A stretch of 5,083 nucleotides of DNA from Candidatus Dormiibacterota bacterium (GTDB lineage Bacteria; Chloroflexota; Dormibacteria; UBA8260): NCBI GenBank assembly GCA_955652455.1, contig CATPBU010000097.1, positions 1-5,083 on the forward strand, given 5' to 3'. The notes under the pieces are model-generated. The model made no database searches, was not told the DNA's origin, and saw nothing but the letters and a program-made list of their open reading frames with translations. The translations under genes were made by a program, and so were the position numbers. This document shows positions 1 to 5,083 of the stretch, piece after piece (within the stretch, counting starts at the first letter, position 1; each line of letters opens with the position of its first letter).

Positions 1-1
1 C

Positions 2-1591
2 CGCCAGTCGTTGATCGACCGGCTCACCTCTCCGGTCGGGCTGTTTCTGAGCGCGGTCCTGGTCGCCATCGCCTTCCCTGTCACCAACGCCATCCGCGAT
101 CCCGACTTCTGGTGGCACCTGCGCAGTGGCCAGCTGATCCTGCAAACGGGCGGGCTGCTCCGCACCGACCCGTTCACCTACACCGTCAGCAACCACGCCT
201 GGACGATGCACGAGTGGCTCACCGAGGTTCTCTTCGCGGGCCTGTACCGGTGGGCAGGCCTGGCGGCGATCGTCGCGCTGCTCAGCGTGGTGACCTGGCT
301 CGGCGTGCTCTGCATCTTCGTGCGAGCGCGCTTGGACCGTCCCGGGCCGTTCGTGCTCGGCGGCGGCATGGTGCTCGCGGTGATCGCCGGTTACCCGATC
401 TGGGGTCCACGAGCGCAGATGATCACCTTCGCGCTGGCCTGCGTGACGCTGCTGCTCACCGAGCGCCACCTGCGCCACGGCGGCCGGATGTCGCTGCTGC
501 TGTTACCGATTTTCCTGGTGTGGAGCAACCTGCACTCCGGGTTCCTCATCGGGCTCGGCTTCATGGCCGTGGTGCTCATCGCCGAGGTCGCGGCGCACCT
601 GCTCCATCTCGAGGGACGCGCGTCCATCCAGCGTGTGCGCAGGCTCGCACTTCTGCTCGGCGGCTGCCTGCTCATCTCGGCGATCAACCTCAACGGGCCG
701 TCGATCATCCTCTACCCCTTCGCAACCCAAGGGTCGGCCGCGCAGCAGTCGCTCATCCTCGAGTGGCATTCGCCCGACTTCCATGACTGGTCGGTGCGCT
801 TCTTCGGCCTGATGCTGCTCAGCCTGGTGAGCCTGGTCGTGGCCAATCGAACAATCAGGCTGCGCGACGCGGCGCTGGTCCTGGTCACCGTGGCGCTGTC
901 GTTGCAGTCGGTGCGGCACATCGCGCTCTTCGTCGCCGCGTCCACGCCGGTGTGGATCAACCAGGCCGACATCCTGGTGCGGCGGCTGCGCGTCCACCCG
1001 CCGCGCCGCACGGTGCTGCCGCCGGTGCCCATCCGCGTGGTCAGCTGGGTGCTGCTCTGCGGCGCCCTCCTTGTCGTCTACCTCGGCGCCAGGCTGCTGC
1101 CGGCGATGCACACCCGTGAGGATTCGCTGTTCTACGCGCAGGATTTTCCGGTGTGCGCCGCGCGCTGGCTCGCCGCCGACCCGCAACCGCTGCGCATCTT
1201 CAACCAGTACGGCGAGGGTGGCTACCTCGCCTACCATCTTTCCGCGCAGGGCGACCGGGTCTTCGTGTTCGGTGACGCCGCGCTGATGGGTGACGCCCTG
1301 CTGTACAGCTATGGTGACGTCGAGTCGGTCACCCCGCGTTGGGACAGCATCCTGCGCAACGCCAACACCGACATCGTCCTCTTCGACACGAACGCACCGC
1401 TCAGCAATGTCCTGGCGCATGCCCCCGACTGGGTGCAGGTGTACACCGACCCGCACAACGTCGCATTCGCGCCACGTGACCGCGTCGCCGGCCTGCACCT
1501 GCCTCCACAGCCGTCGTATACCGCCGCCGGCGACACGTGCACGGCGCTGGTGCAGACGCCGCCGTCGCAGCTCCAGCAGGCGCCGGGATGA
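2..1591 (+). CDS. Polytopic membrane protein, putative GT-C-type glycosyltransferase (first of a tandem pair), possibly 5'-partial
   Basis: This is an uncharacterised membrane protein of about 526 residues (numbered from the TTG at 11). Seen: a helix at about 8-27, then D30-P-D32-F-W-W-H36 in the first loop, E68-W-L-x-E72, R134-A-Q136, N173-L-H-S-G-F178, and E251-W-H-S-P-D-F-H-D259. About ten hydrophobic segments end with one near 342-363. A soluble C-terminal part follows, with N398-Q-Y-G-E-G-G-Y-L406 and V-F-G421-D422. The Arg-rich stretch before the last helix (about 324-336) should be cytoplasmic, which puts the D-x-D loop and the C-terminal domain outside. Known: GT-C glycosyltransferases are polytopic and carry an acidic motif in the first external loop. 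Inferred: transfer of a lipid-linked sugar during envelope glycan synthesis. The frame is open to the left edge, and the first start in view, TTG at 11, has no visible ribosome binding site, so the true start may lie outside. The stop overlaps the next gene's ATG. It could instead be a non-catalytic membrane protein of similar fold. Confidence 0.75.
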   Translation, partial: RQSLIDRLTSPVGLFLSAVLVAIAFPVTNAIRDPDFWWHLRSGQLILQTGGLLRTDPFTYTVSNHAWTMHEWLTEVLFAGLYRWAGLAAIVALLSVVTWLGVLCIFVRARLDRPGPFVLGGGMVLAVIAGYPIWGPRAQMITFALACVTLLLTERHLRHGGRMSLLLLPIFLVWSNLHSGFLIGLGFMAVVLIAEVAAHLLHLEGRASIQRVRRLALLLGGCLLISAINLNGPSIILYPFATQGSAAQQSLILEWHSPDFHDWSVRFFGLMLLSLVSLVVANRTIRLRDAALVLVTVALSLQSVRHIALFVAASTPVWINQADILVRRLRVHPPRRTVLPPVPIRVVSWVLLCGALLVVYLGARLLPAMHTREDSLFYAQDFPVCAARWLAADPQPLRIFNQYGEGGYLAYHLSAQGDRVFVFGDAALMGDALLYSYGDVESVTPRWDSILRNANTDIVLFDTNAPLSNVLAHAPDWVQVYTDPHNVAFAPRDRVAGLHLPPQPSYTAAGDTCTALVQTPPSQLQQAPG

Positions 1592-3075
1592 GAACTGTGC
1601 GACGCAACGGCTGGATGATCGGCGCAGCGCTGCTGAGCCTGGTGCTCACCGTGCAACCCTTCCGCGACAGCGACGTGTGGTGGCACATCGCCATGGGCCA
1701 CTACATCATCGCCCACGGCATCCCAGCCGTTGAGCCGTTCAGCTTCCTGCACGCCGCCAATCCGTGGGTGGGACAGCAGTGGCTGTATGAGGTGAGCCTC
1801 GCTCGCGTCGTCGACTTCGGCGGACAGGGCCTGGCGTCGCTGCTCATGGGAATGGTCGCGTCGTCGGCGCTGCTCATCGCCGTGCTCTCGATTCCGCCGC
1901 ACCGTCGTCCCGCCGGTGCCTGGATGGCCGCTGCCCTGCTCGTCAGCGCGGTGGTGGCGGCTCAGCTGGTCGGCGTCCGCGGCCAGGTGATCAGCCTCTT
2001 CGGCGCCGCGGTGGTCCTCTATGTGCTGATGCGCTGGCGCAGCGGCTCGACACGAGCACTGCTGCTCCTGCCGCCGCTGTTCGCGGTCTGGGCCAATCTG
2101 CACGCCGGATTCATCATCGGGCTGGGCATCGCCGTGGTCGCGCTGCTCACCTCGCGAACCGCCGGCCGCCGCTCGCGCTTGCTCCTCGGCACGGCCATCG
2201 CCGCCAGCGCGCTGGCCACGCTGGTGAATCCCGCCGGCCCCGGGCTATGGACGTACGTGGGCACCACCTTCACCAACCCAACGCTCACCGGCGTGGTCAC
2301 GGAGTGGCAGTCACCCGATTTCCACGACAGCTGGCTGCGCCTCTTCGAGGTCGAGGCCACTCTGCTCGTCGTCGCCTGGGTGCTCAGCCGGCGCCGCGAC
2401 CTATTCGACATGGTGCTTGCTGGCGCCGCGTTCGCCGCCGCGCTGCAGGCGCAGCGCAACGTCTCACTCTTCGCGCTGGTCGCGGCCCCGCAGCTGGCCA
2501 GGTACGGCGCGGCCGCGTGGTCGGAACACCGCGCCAGGCTGCCACGCTCGAGGTGGCCGGCGCTGCGCCGCTGGCGGCGGCCGCCGTCGTGGTTCGCCTC
2601 AGCCATGGTCGCCGTTGTCGCGGCGGGGACCGCCGCTGCGGTGGTCCCGCAGTTGAGTGCCCGCGCGGCGGCGACCTACGAGGCGTCCCACGAGCCCAAG
2701 GCCGCCGCGGAATACGCCGCCGCGCACCTCGCCGGCCGGCGTCTCTACTCGATCGACACGTGGACTGGGTACCTCGCCGGCCGGCTCCCCGTGGGTCGGG
2801 TCGTCTACCTCTACGACGAGACCGCGGTCTTCGGTGACGCCGCATTGCAGCAGTACCTCGACATCCACGACCTGAGGCCGGACTGGGCCCAGGTGATCAA
2901 CGCCAGCGGTATCCACGATGCCATCCTGCCTGCCGGCGGCCAGGAGGTCGCGGCGCTGCTGACCCTGGGCTGGTCGGTCGACTGCCGCGACGTCCTCACG
3001 GCGAGCGTGGTCATGTCCGCCGGGGGTGGCGACGGCAGCGCCGCGAGGCTCAGCAGTGAGCGGCCGTGCTCGTGA
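1588..3075 (+). CDS. Polytopic membrane protein, putative GT-C-type glycosyltransferase (second of a tandem pair)
   Basis: This 495-residue membrane protein is a paralogue of the gene just upstream. Both share, in the same order, R26-D27-S-D29-V-W-W-H33, W-L-x-E-V, R-G-Q, N170-L-H-A-G-F175, N-P-A-G-P, and E239-W-Q-S-P-D-F-H-D247. The C-terminal part shares W-T-G-Y-L and F-G416-D417-A-A-L. The basic N-terminus (MRTVRRNG) sits before helix 1 and predicts an inside N-terminus. The last helix is near 335-355, after a very Arg-rich loop, so residues after about 356 should lie outside. The ATG at 1588 was chosen because it forms an ATGA overlap with the upstream stop and gives an N-terminus matching the paralogue; an in-frame GTG at 1537 would add 17 Ala/Gly-rich residues. 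The ribosome binding site is weak, so translational coupling is likely. Function is inferred as for the upstream gene. The overlap suggests a two-protein unit, perhaps acting on related substrates. Overall identity is modest, so the duplication is old. Confidence 0.8.
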   Translation: MRTVRRNGWMIGAALLSLVLTVQPFRDSDVWWHIAMGHYIIAHGIPAVEPFSFLHAANPWVGQQWLYEVSLARVVDFGGQGLASLLMGMVASSALLIAVLSIPPHRRPAGAWMAAALLVSAVVAAQLVGVRGQVISLFGAAVVLYVLMRWRSGSTRALLLLPPLFAVWANLHAGFIIGLGIAVVALLTSRTAGRRSRLLLGTAIAASALATLVNPAGPGLWTYVGTTFTNPTLTGVVTEWQSPDFHDSWLRLFEVEATLLVVAWVLSRRRDLFDMVLAGAAFAAALQAQRNVSLFALVAAPQLARYGAAAWSEHRARLPRSRWPALRRWRRPPSWFASAMVAVVAAGTAAAVVPQLSARAAATYEASHEPKAAAEYAAAHLAGRRLYSIDTWTGYLAGRLPVGRVVYLYDETAVFGDAALQQYLDIHDLRPDWAQVINASGIHDAILPAGGQEVAALLTLGWSVDCRDVLTASVVMSAGGGDGSAARLSSERPCS

Positions 3076-3087
3076 GCTGACGGCCGC
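3060..3087 (+). terminator. Perfect 8-bp hairpin across the stop codon, possible terminator
   Basis: The arms GCGGCCGT (3060-3067) and ACGGCCGC (3080-3087) are exact reverse complements. The 12-base gap holds a smaller GCT/AGC stem (3068-3070 with 3075-3077). The hairpin spans the stop codon of the second membrane protein. No T-run follows, so it is not a classical Rho-independent terminator. It may still pause transcription, protect the 3' end, or be a by-product of high G+C. Confidence 0.35.
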
Positions 3088-3157
3088 GGCGATTCCTGTT
3101 ACACGGTCACCGGGGTATTCGTTACCGGTCCTTGTCGCCGCCGCCCGAATCGGTCGG

Positions 3158-3163
3158 TAGGCT
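3158..3163 (+). promoter_or_regulatory. Candidate -10 box (TAGGCT) for the histidine kinase transcript
   Basis: TAGGCT fits the TANNNT -10 pattern common in high-GC Gram-positive-like bacteria. It ends six bases before the GTG at 3170, so transcription would start at or very near that GTG and give a leaderless mRNA. No good -35 is visible; the nearest, TTGTCG at 3132-3137, is 20 bases away, which is long. The rest of the gap from 3076 holds only the hairpin at its left end and a weak ACCGG/CCGGT inverted repeat (3109-3113 with 3125-3129). Confidence 0.4.
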
Positions 3164-3169
3164 GGTTGC

Positions 3170-3232
3170 GTGAGCACGCGGCCTGCGACTGATTGCGCGT
3201 CCCGCGCGGTCGCGGGCAGGACGATGCTGTGA
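3170..3232 (+). CDS. Possible 20-residue leader peptide upstream of the histidine kinase
   Basis: A short frame begins with GTG at 3170, six bases after the TAGGCT box, and ends with TGA at 3230-3232. That stop overlaps the kinase's GTG start at 3229 (GTGA). The peptide reads MSTRPATDCASRAVAGRTML and resembles nothing I know. It would be translated from a leaderless message, and its ribosomes would pass through the hairpin at 3201-3216 and end at the kinase start. This fits a translation-coupling leader. It could equally be chance, because stop-free short frames are common at this G+C. A third possibility is an indel that separates the kinase from its true start at 3170. Confidence 0.3.
   Translation: MSTRPATDCASRAVAGRTML
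3201..3216 (+). promoter_or_regulatory. GC hairpin just upstream of the kinase ribosome binding site
   Basis: CCCGCG (3201-3206) and CGCGGG (3211-3216) form a perfect 6-bp stem with a CGGT tetraloop. The stem ends one base before the AGGA ribosome binding site at 3218-3221. It lies inside the possible leader ORF. It could lower ribosome access to the kinase start unless ribosomes on the leader open it. Short GC stems are frequent at this base composition, so the role is an inference. Confidence 0.35.
3218..3221 (+). promoter_or_regulatory. Ribosome binding site that decides the histidine kinase start
   Basis: AGGA lies seven bases before the GTG at 3229, which is good spacing. The other in-frame starts, TTG at 3193 and ATG at 3253, have no comparable purine-rich site, so GTG 3229 is preferred. 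Confidence 0.55.
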
Positions 3233-4590
3233 CCCAGCAGCTGACCCAGCGCATGCCCGCGGCTCCCGCGGCGGCCGCGCCCGACGTCTCGCGCAAGCCG
3301 TTCGCCGCACACCCTGTCCAGCTCGACCGCGATCGACGCGCCGGCGTGGAGAGGGTCATCGAGCTGGCCCGCTGGGCGGTGCTGGTGTACGCGGGGGTGA
3401 GCAACAACTTCCCAGGGCAGCCCCACACGTCGACGACGAGCGCGGTCAACCTCATCCTCGGCGGTTGGTGCCTGTTCAACCTGAGCGCGACGCTCGCTCT
3501 GCTGGTGCGCCACCTTCCCGGTCGGAACACTCAGATCGCCATGCTGGCGATGGATCTCGCTGTTGCCAGCGCCCTCGTATACCTCACCGGCGGCTTCACC
3601 AGCAACCTCGCTGTGGTGTTCTATGTGCTCATCGGGCTCAGCAGCTTGCGCTTTGGTGTCCTCGGCAGCCTCCTCTGCGCGATGACCATCAGCGCGCTGT
3701 ACGTCGGCGTCGGCCTGGCCGTCTCCGGACCGCTCGACCATTCGCTCGCCAACGTGCTGGTCTCGCGCCTCTTCCTCTTCTTCGTCGTCTCGCTCGCCAG
3801 CGCCCTGCTCGCACGCGAGATGGTGATGGCGCGCGCCCAGCAGATGGCTCACACCGCCGAGCTCGAGCACGCGGTGTTCGCCGAACTGCGCGAGGTCGAC
3901 CGTATCAAGAGTGAGTTCATGATGCTCGCGTCCCACGAGCTGCGCACCCCGCTGACCAAGATCAAGGCGTGGCTGGCACTGATGCAGGACGCGGGCGACC
4001 ATCTGCCGGCGGAGGCGCGCCAGGAGGGGTTCCACGAGCTGCGCACCGAGACCGAGCACCTCGGCCGCCTCACCGACAATCTGCTTTGCATCGCGCAGCT
4101 CGAGTCGGGTGAGATCCGGCTCCGGCCCACCACCGTCGACTTCACAGCGGTGCTGCGCCAGGTCGTCTCTCGTTTCGTCGAGGTGGCCGACCGCGGCCGA
4201 TTCCTGGTGCACATCGACGAGAACCTCGGCAGCCTCTTCGTCGACGAGGAGCGTCTCGTGCTGGTCCTCGCCTGCCTGATCGACAACGCCCTGAAGTTCG
4301 CGCCCGACAACGATCCGGTGGAGATCACCGCGCTGCGCGTCGTCAACAAAGCGCATATCGAGGTGCGCGACAACGGCCGGCGCATCCCGGACGGCGAGGT
4401 CGAGCGCGTGTTCGCCTCCTTCTATCAGGTGGAGAACCCGCTGTTGCGCCAGCGCGGCGGCTTCGGCGTCGGCCTCTACCTCGCCCGCCAGCTGGTGGAG
4501 CGAATGGGCGGAAGGATCTGGCTCGACAACCAGAGCGCCCGCGGCAACTCCTTCTTCATCGCCGTACCGCTCGAGGAACCGGCGTCATGA
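3229..4590 (+). CDS. Membrane sensor histidine kinase with RegB-like sensor region
   Basis: This is a sensor kinase of 453 residues that should autophosphorylate on His and pass phosphate to a response regulator, probably the one encoded downstream. After an Ala/Pro-rich N-terminus come about six hydrophobic segments (near 43-58, 72-94, 102-120, 127-142, 144-166, 175-195), with short loops and no large external domain, so it likely senses within the membrane. L-T-G-G-F-T-S-N (119-126) sits where RegB/PrrB-type kinases have G-G-x-x-N-P-F, but Asn-Pro is replaced. A helical linker (197-228) leads to HisKA with H236-E-L-R-T-P241; the E and T favour both kinase and phosphatase activity. HATPase: N-box D352-N353-A, G1 D381-N-G-R-R385-I-P, F-box F395-x-x-F398, G2 G411-F-G-V-G-L416. 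R385 replaces the usual Gly of D-x-G-x-G, which might weaken ATP binding. GTG 3229 was chosen for its AGGA site; TTG 3193 would add 12 residues. The signal is unknown. Confidence 0.92.
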   Translation: MTQQLTQRMPAAPAAAAPDVSRKPFAAHPVQLDRDRRAGVERVIELARWAVLVYAGVSNNFPGQPHTSTTSAVNLILGGWCLFNLSATLALLVRHLPGRNTQIAMLAMDLAVASALVYLTGGFTSNLAVVFYVLIGLSSLRFGVLGSLLCAMTISALYVGVGLAVSGPLDHSLANVLVSRLFLFFVVSLASALLAREMVMARAQQMAHTAELEHAVFAELREVDRIKSEFMMLASHELRTPLTKIKAWLALMQDAGDHLPAEARQEGFHELRTETEHLGRLTDNLLCIAQLESGEIRLRPTTVDFTAVLRQVVSRFVEVADRGRFLVHIDENLGSLFVDEERLVLVLACLIDNALKFAPDNDPVEITALRVVNKAHIEVRDNGRRIPDGEVERVFASFYQVENPLLRQRGGFGVGLYLARQLVERMGGRIWLDNQSARGNSFFIAVPLEEPAS

Positions 4591-4723
4591 TGGGCACTCT
4601 CCGCGGGAAGGGAAACGGATATGCCAGTGCCGTGACTGTCCGCAACACTCGGGTAACCGGCCTCGGAATAAGTGCAAACGCGTGCTACGTTGCCTGCACT
4701 CATCCCCCCGCTCGAGGTGCCGC
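4591..4723 (+). promoter_or_regulatory. Gap between kinase and regulator, with candidate promoter
   Basis: This 133-base gap separates the kinase stop from the regulator start. TACGTT (4686-4691) is a fair -10 box, with TCGGAA (4663-4668) 17 bases upstream as a weak -35. Alternatively GGAATA (4665-4670) and CGTT (4688-4691), also 17 bases apart, resemble an ECF-sigma promoter. GAGG at 4714-4717 is the regulator's ribosome binding site. The presence of a promoter would mean the regulator can be transcribed independently of the kinase. No terminator with a T-run is visible. Confidence 0.4.
4671..4700. repeat. Inverted repeat over the candidate -10 box, possible operator
   Basis: AGTGCA (4671-4676) and TGCACT (4695-4700) are exact inverted arms with 18 bases between them. 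Beyond one mismatch, two more base pairs extend each arm. The candidate -10 TACGTT lies between the arms, so a bound dimer could block or shape transcription of the regulator. Six-base arms can occur by chance, so this is tentative. Confidence 0.3.
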
Positions 4724-5083
4724 GTGTCCATGAAGAGCTACACCGAGCCCGCGCTCGGACCGATGTCGTCGCCAGGACGGCCCTCGGGACACGAGGCCAC
4801 CGTGCTGGTGATCGATGACGATCCCTCGATGCACGACATCCTCGCGGTGCTCGGCAACCAGCATGGCTTCGGAATCCAGTTCGCCGACGACGGCACGGAT
4901 GGGCTCCGCCTCGCCGAGCAGAACGACGTCGACCTGATCGTCCTCGACCTCAACCTTCCCGGGCTGACCGGGTTCGACGTCTGCCGCCGCATCCGCTCCG
5001 CGGGCCGGACCCGCGCCGATGTCGCCAGCGTTGCGTCGGCTGTTGTCGCGCTCACAGCTGCACCTCCGAGTTTTTCAGCCGGC
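4724..5083 (+). CDS. Response regulator, receiver domain (3'-partial)
   Basis: This is the N-terminal 120 residues of a response regulator, the likely partner of the kinase upstream. About 25 variable residues come before the receiver. V-L-V-I-D31-D32-D33-P holds the acidic pair that binds magnesium. L-I-V-L-D75-L-N-L-P-G-L-T-G contains the phospho-acceptor D75. GTG 4724 was chosen because GAGG (4714-4717) is six bases before it; ATG 4730 is in frame but 12 bases from that site. After V100 the sequence fits poorly: the L-T111-A that would hold the conserved Thr is 36 residues after D75, against the usual 27-30, and A-A-P-P-S-F-S-A-G does not look like the following helix. The conserved Lys and any output domain would lie beyond the edge, so the type of output (DNA-binding or other) is unknown. 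The last ~60 bases may not belong to this gene. Confidence 0.85.
   Translation, partial: MSMKSYTEPALGPMSSPGRPSGHEATVLVIDDDPSMHDILAVLGNQHGFGIQFADDGTDGLRLAEQNDVDLIVLDLNLPGLTGFDVCRRIRSAGRTRADVASVASAVVALTAAPPSFSAG
5024..5067 (-). other. Possible start of a minus-strand gene at the window edge
   Basis: Read on the minus strand, GGAGG (5067-5063) is followed, after seven bases, by GTG (5055-5053) and a frame starting MSATTADATLA. An AT-richer stretch lies just upstream of it. This is the strongest ribosome-binding-site and start pair in the window. It points into the response regulator, where the frame continues only as an antisense shadow. It may be the head of a foreign gene joined here, or chance. 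Confidence 0.25.

Noticed and set aside
503..1498. 331-codon minus-strand open frame inside the first membrane protein
   Set aside because: Same antisense artefact: charged, repetitive composition, no motif, and the + strand gene has clear paralogue support.
1537..1587. Upstream GTG start that would extend the second membrane protein by 17 residues
   Set aside because: The added residues are Ala/Gly-rich and lie inside the upstream gene; the ATG at 1588 gives an ATGA overlap and an N-terminus that matches the paralogue.
3253..3288. CCCGCGGC repeats and GCGGCCGC palindrome early in the kinase gene
   Set aside because: They are explained by Ala/Pro-rich coding sequence with GC-rich codons (P-A-A-P-A-A-A-A-P), not by a regulatory or mobile repeat.
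2599..4356. 585-codon open frame on the minus strand, antisense to the second membrane protein and the kinase
   Set aside because: It lies opposite two well-supported genes and crosses their gap. Its composition (rich in Arg, Glu, Gln, His) is what antisense reading of GC-rich codons gives, and no domain motif is visible.
4587..4733. 48-codon frame starting with ATG over the kinase stop codon and ending at the regulator start
   Set aside because: It has codon use unlike its neighbours (including ATA), no recognisable product, and would run through the candidate promoter and the regulator's ribosome binding site. Chance is more likely.
4738..5055. Full 105-codon minus-strand frame opposite the response regulator as a complete gene
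   Set aside because: Most of it is the antisense of clear receiver-domain coding sequence and is Ser/Arg-rich without motifs. Only its start region is of interest, and it is reported separately as a possible junction.

Overview
The window is about two-thirds G+C, tightly packed, and reads almost entirely on the + strand. Codons end mostly in G or C, starts include GTG and perhaps TTG, and one gene is preceded by a TANNNT -10 box only six bases before a GTG. This suggests a high-GC bacterium of actinobacterial, chloroflexotal or Dormibacterota type, perhaps from soil. That is an impression from composition and gene style; there is no marker gene. Both ends of the window cut into genes, so it may be a short metagenomic contig.

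Left half (2-3075): two large polytopic membrane proteins overlap by an ATGA start/stop and are clearly paralogous. Both have a D-x-D-x-W-W-H motif just after the first membrane helix, an N-L-H-x-G-F motif, an identical S-P-D-F-H-D core, and a C-terminal domain placed outside the membrane after the last helix. Topology and the early acidic motif resemble GT-C-type (lipid-phosphate-sugar-dependent) glycosyltransferases, but no characterised family could be named. A perfect 8-bp hairpin spans the second gene's stop codon.

Right half (3076-5083): a two-component system. A 453-residue membrane histidine kinase has a multi-helix sensor carrying a T-G-G motif similar to that of RegB/PrrB-type kinases, followed by HisKA and HATPase domains. 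Its ATP-lid G1 box reads D-N-G-R-R-I-P, with Arg in place of the usual second Gly. Its GTG start overlaps the stop of a possible 20-codon leader ORF, which also contains a GC hairpin next to the ribosome binding site. After a 133-base gap, with a candidate promoter and inverted repeat, comes a response regulator. Its receiver domain is normal through the phospho-acceptor Asp, but the last ~60 bases of the window do not continue the fold well. They carry a good ribosome-binding site and start on the opposite strand, so a chimeric junction or rearrangement near 5023 is possible.

How the parts work together: the two membrane proteins probably act as a pair in cell-envelope glycan or glycolipid synthesis. 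The two-component system is a separate unit, and nothing in the sequence ties it to the membrane proteins beyond being adjacent. No RNA gene, mobile element, CRISPR array or long repeat was seen. The sequence gives no strong case for a wholly new system.
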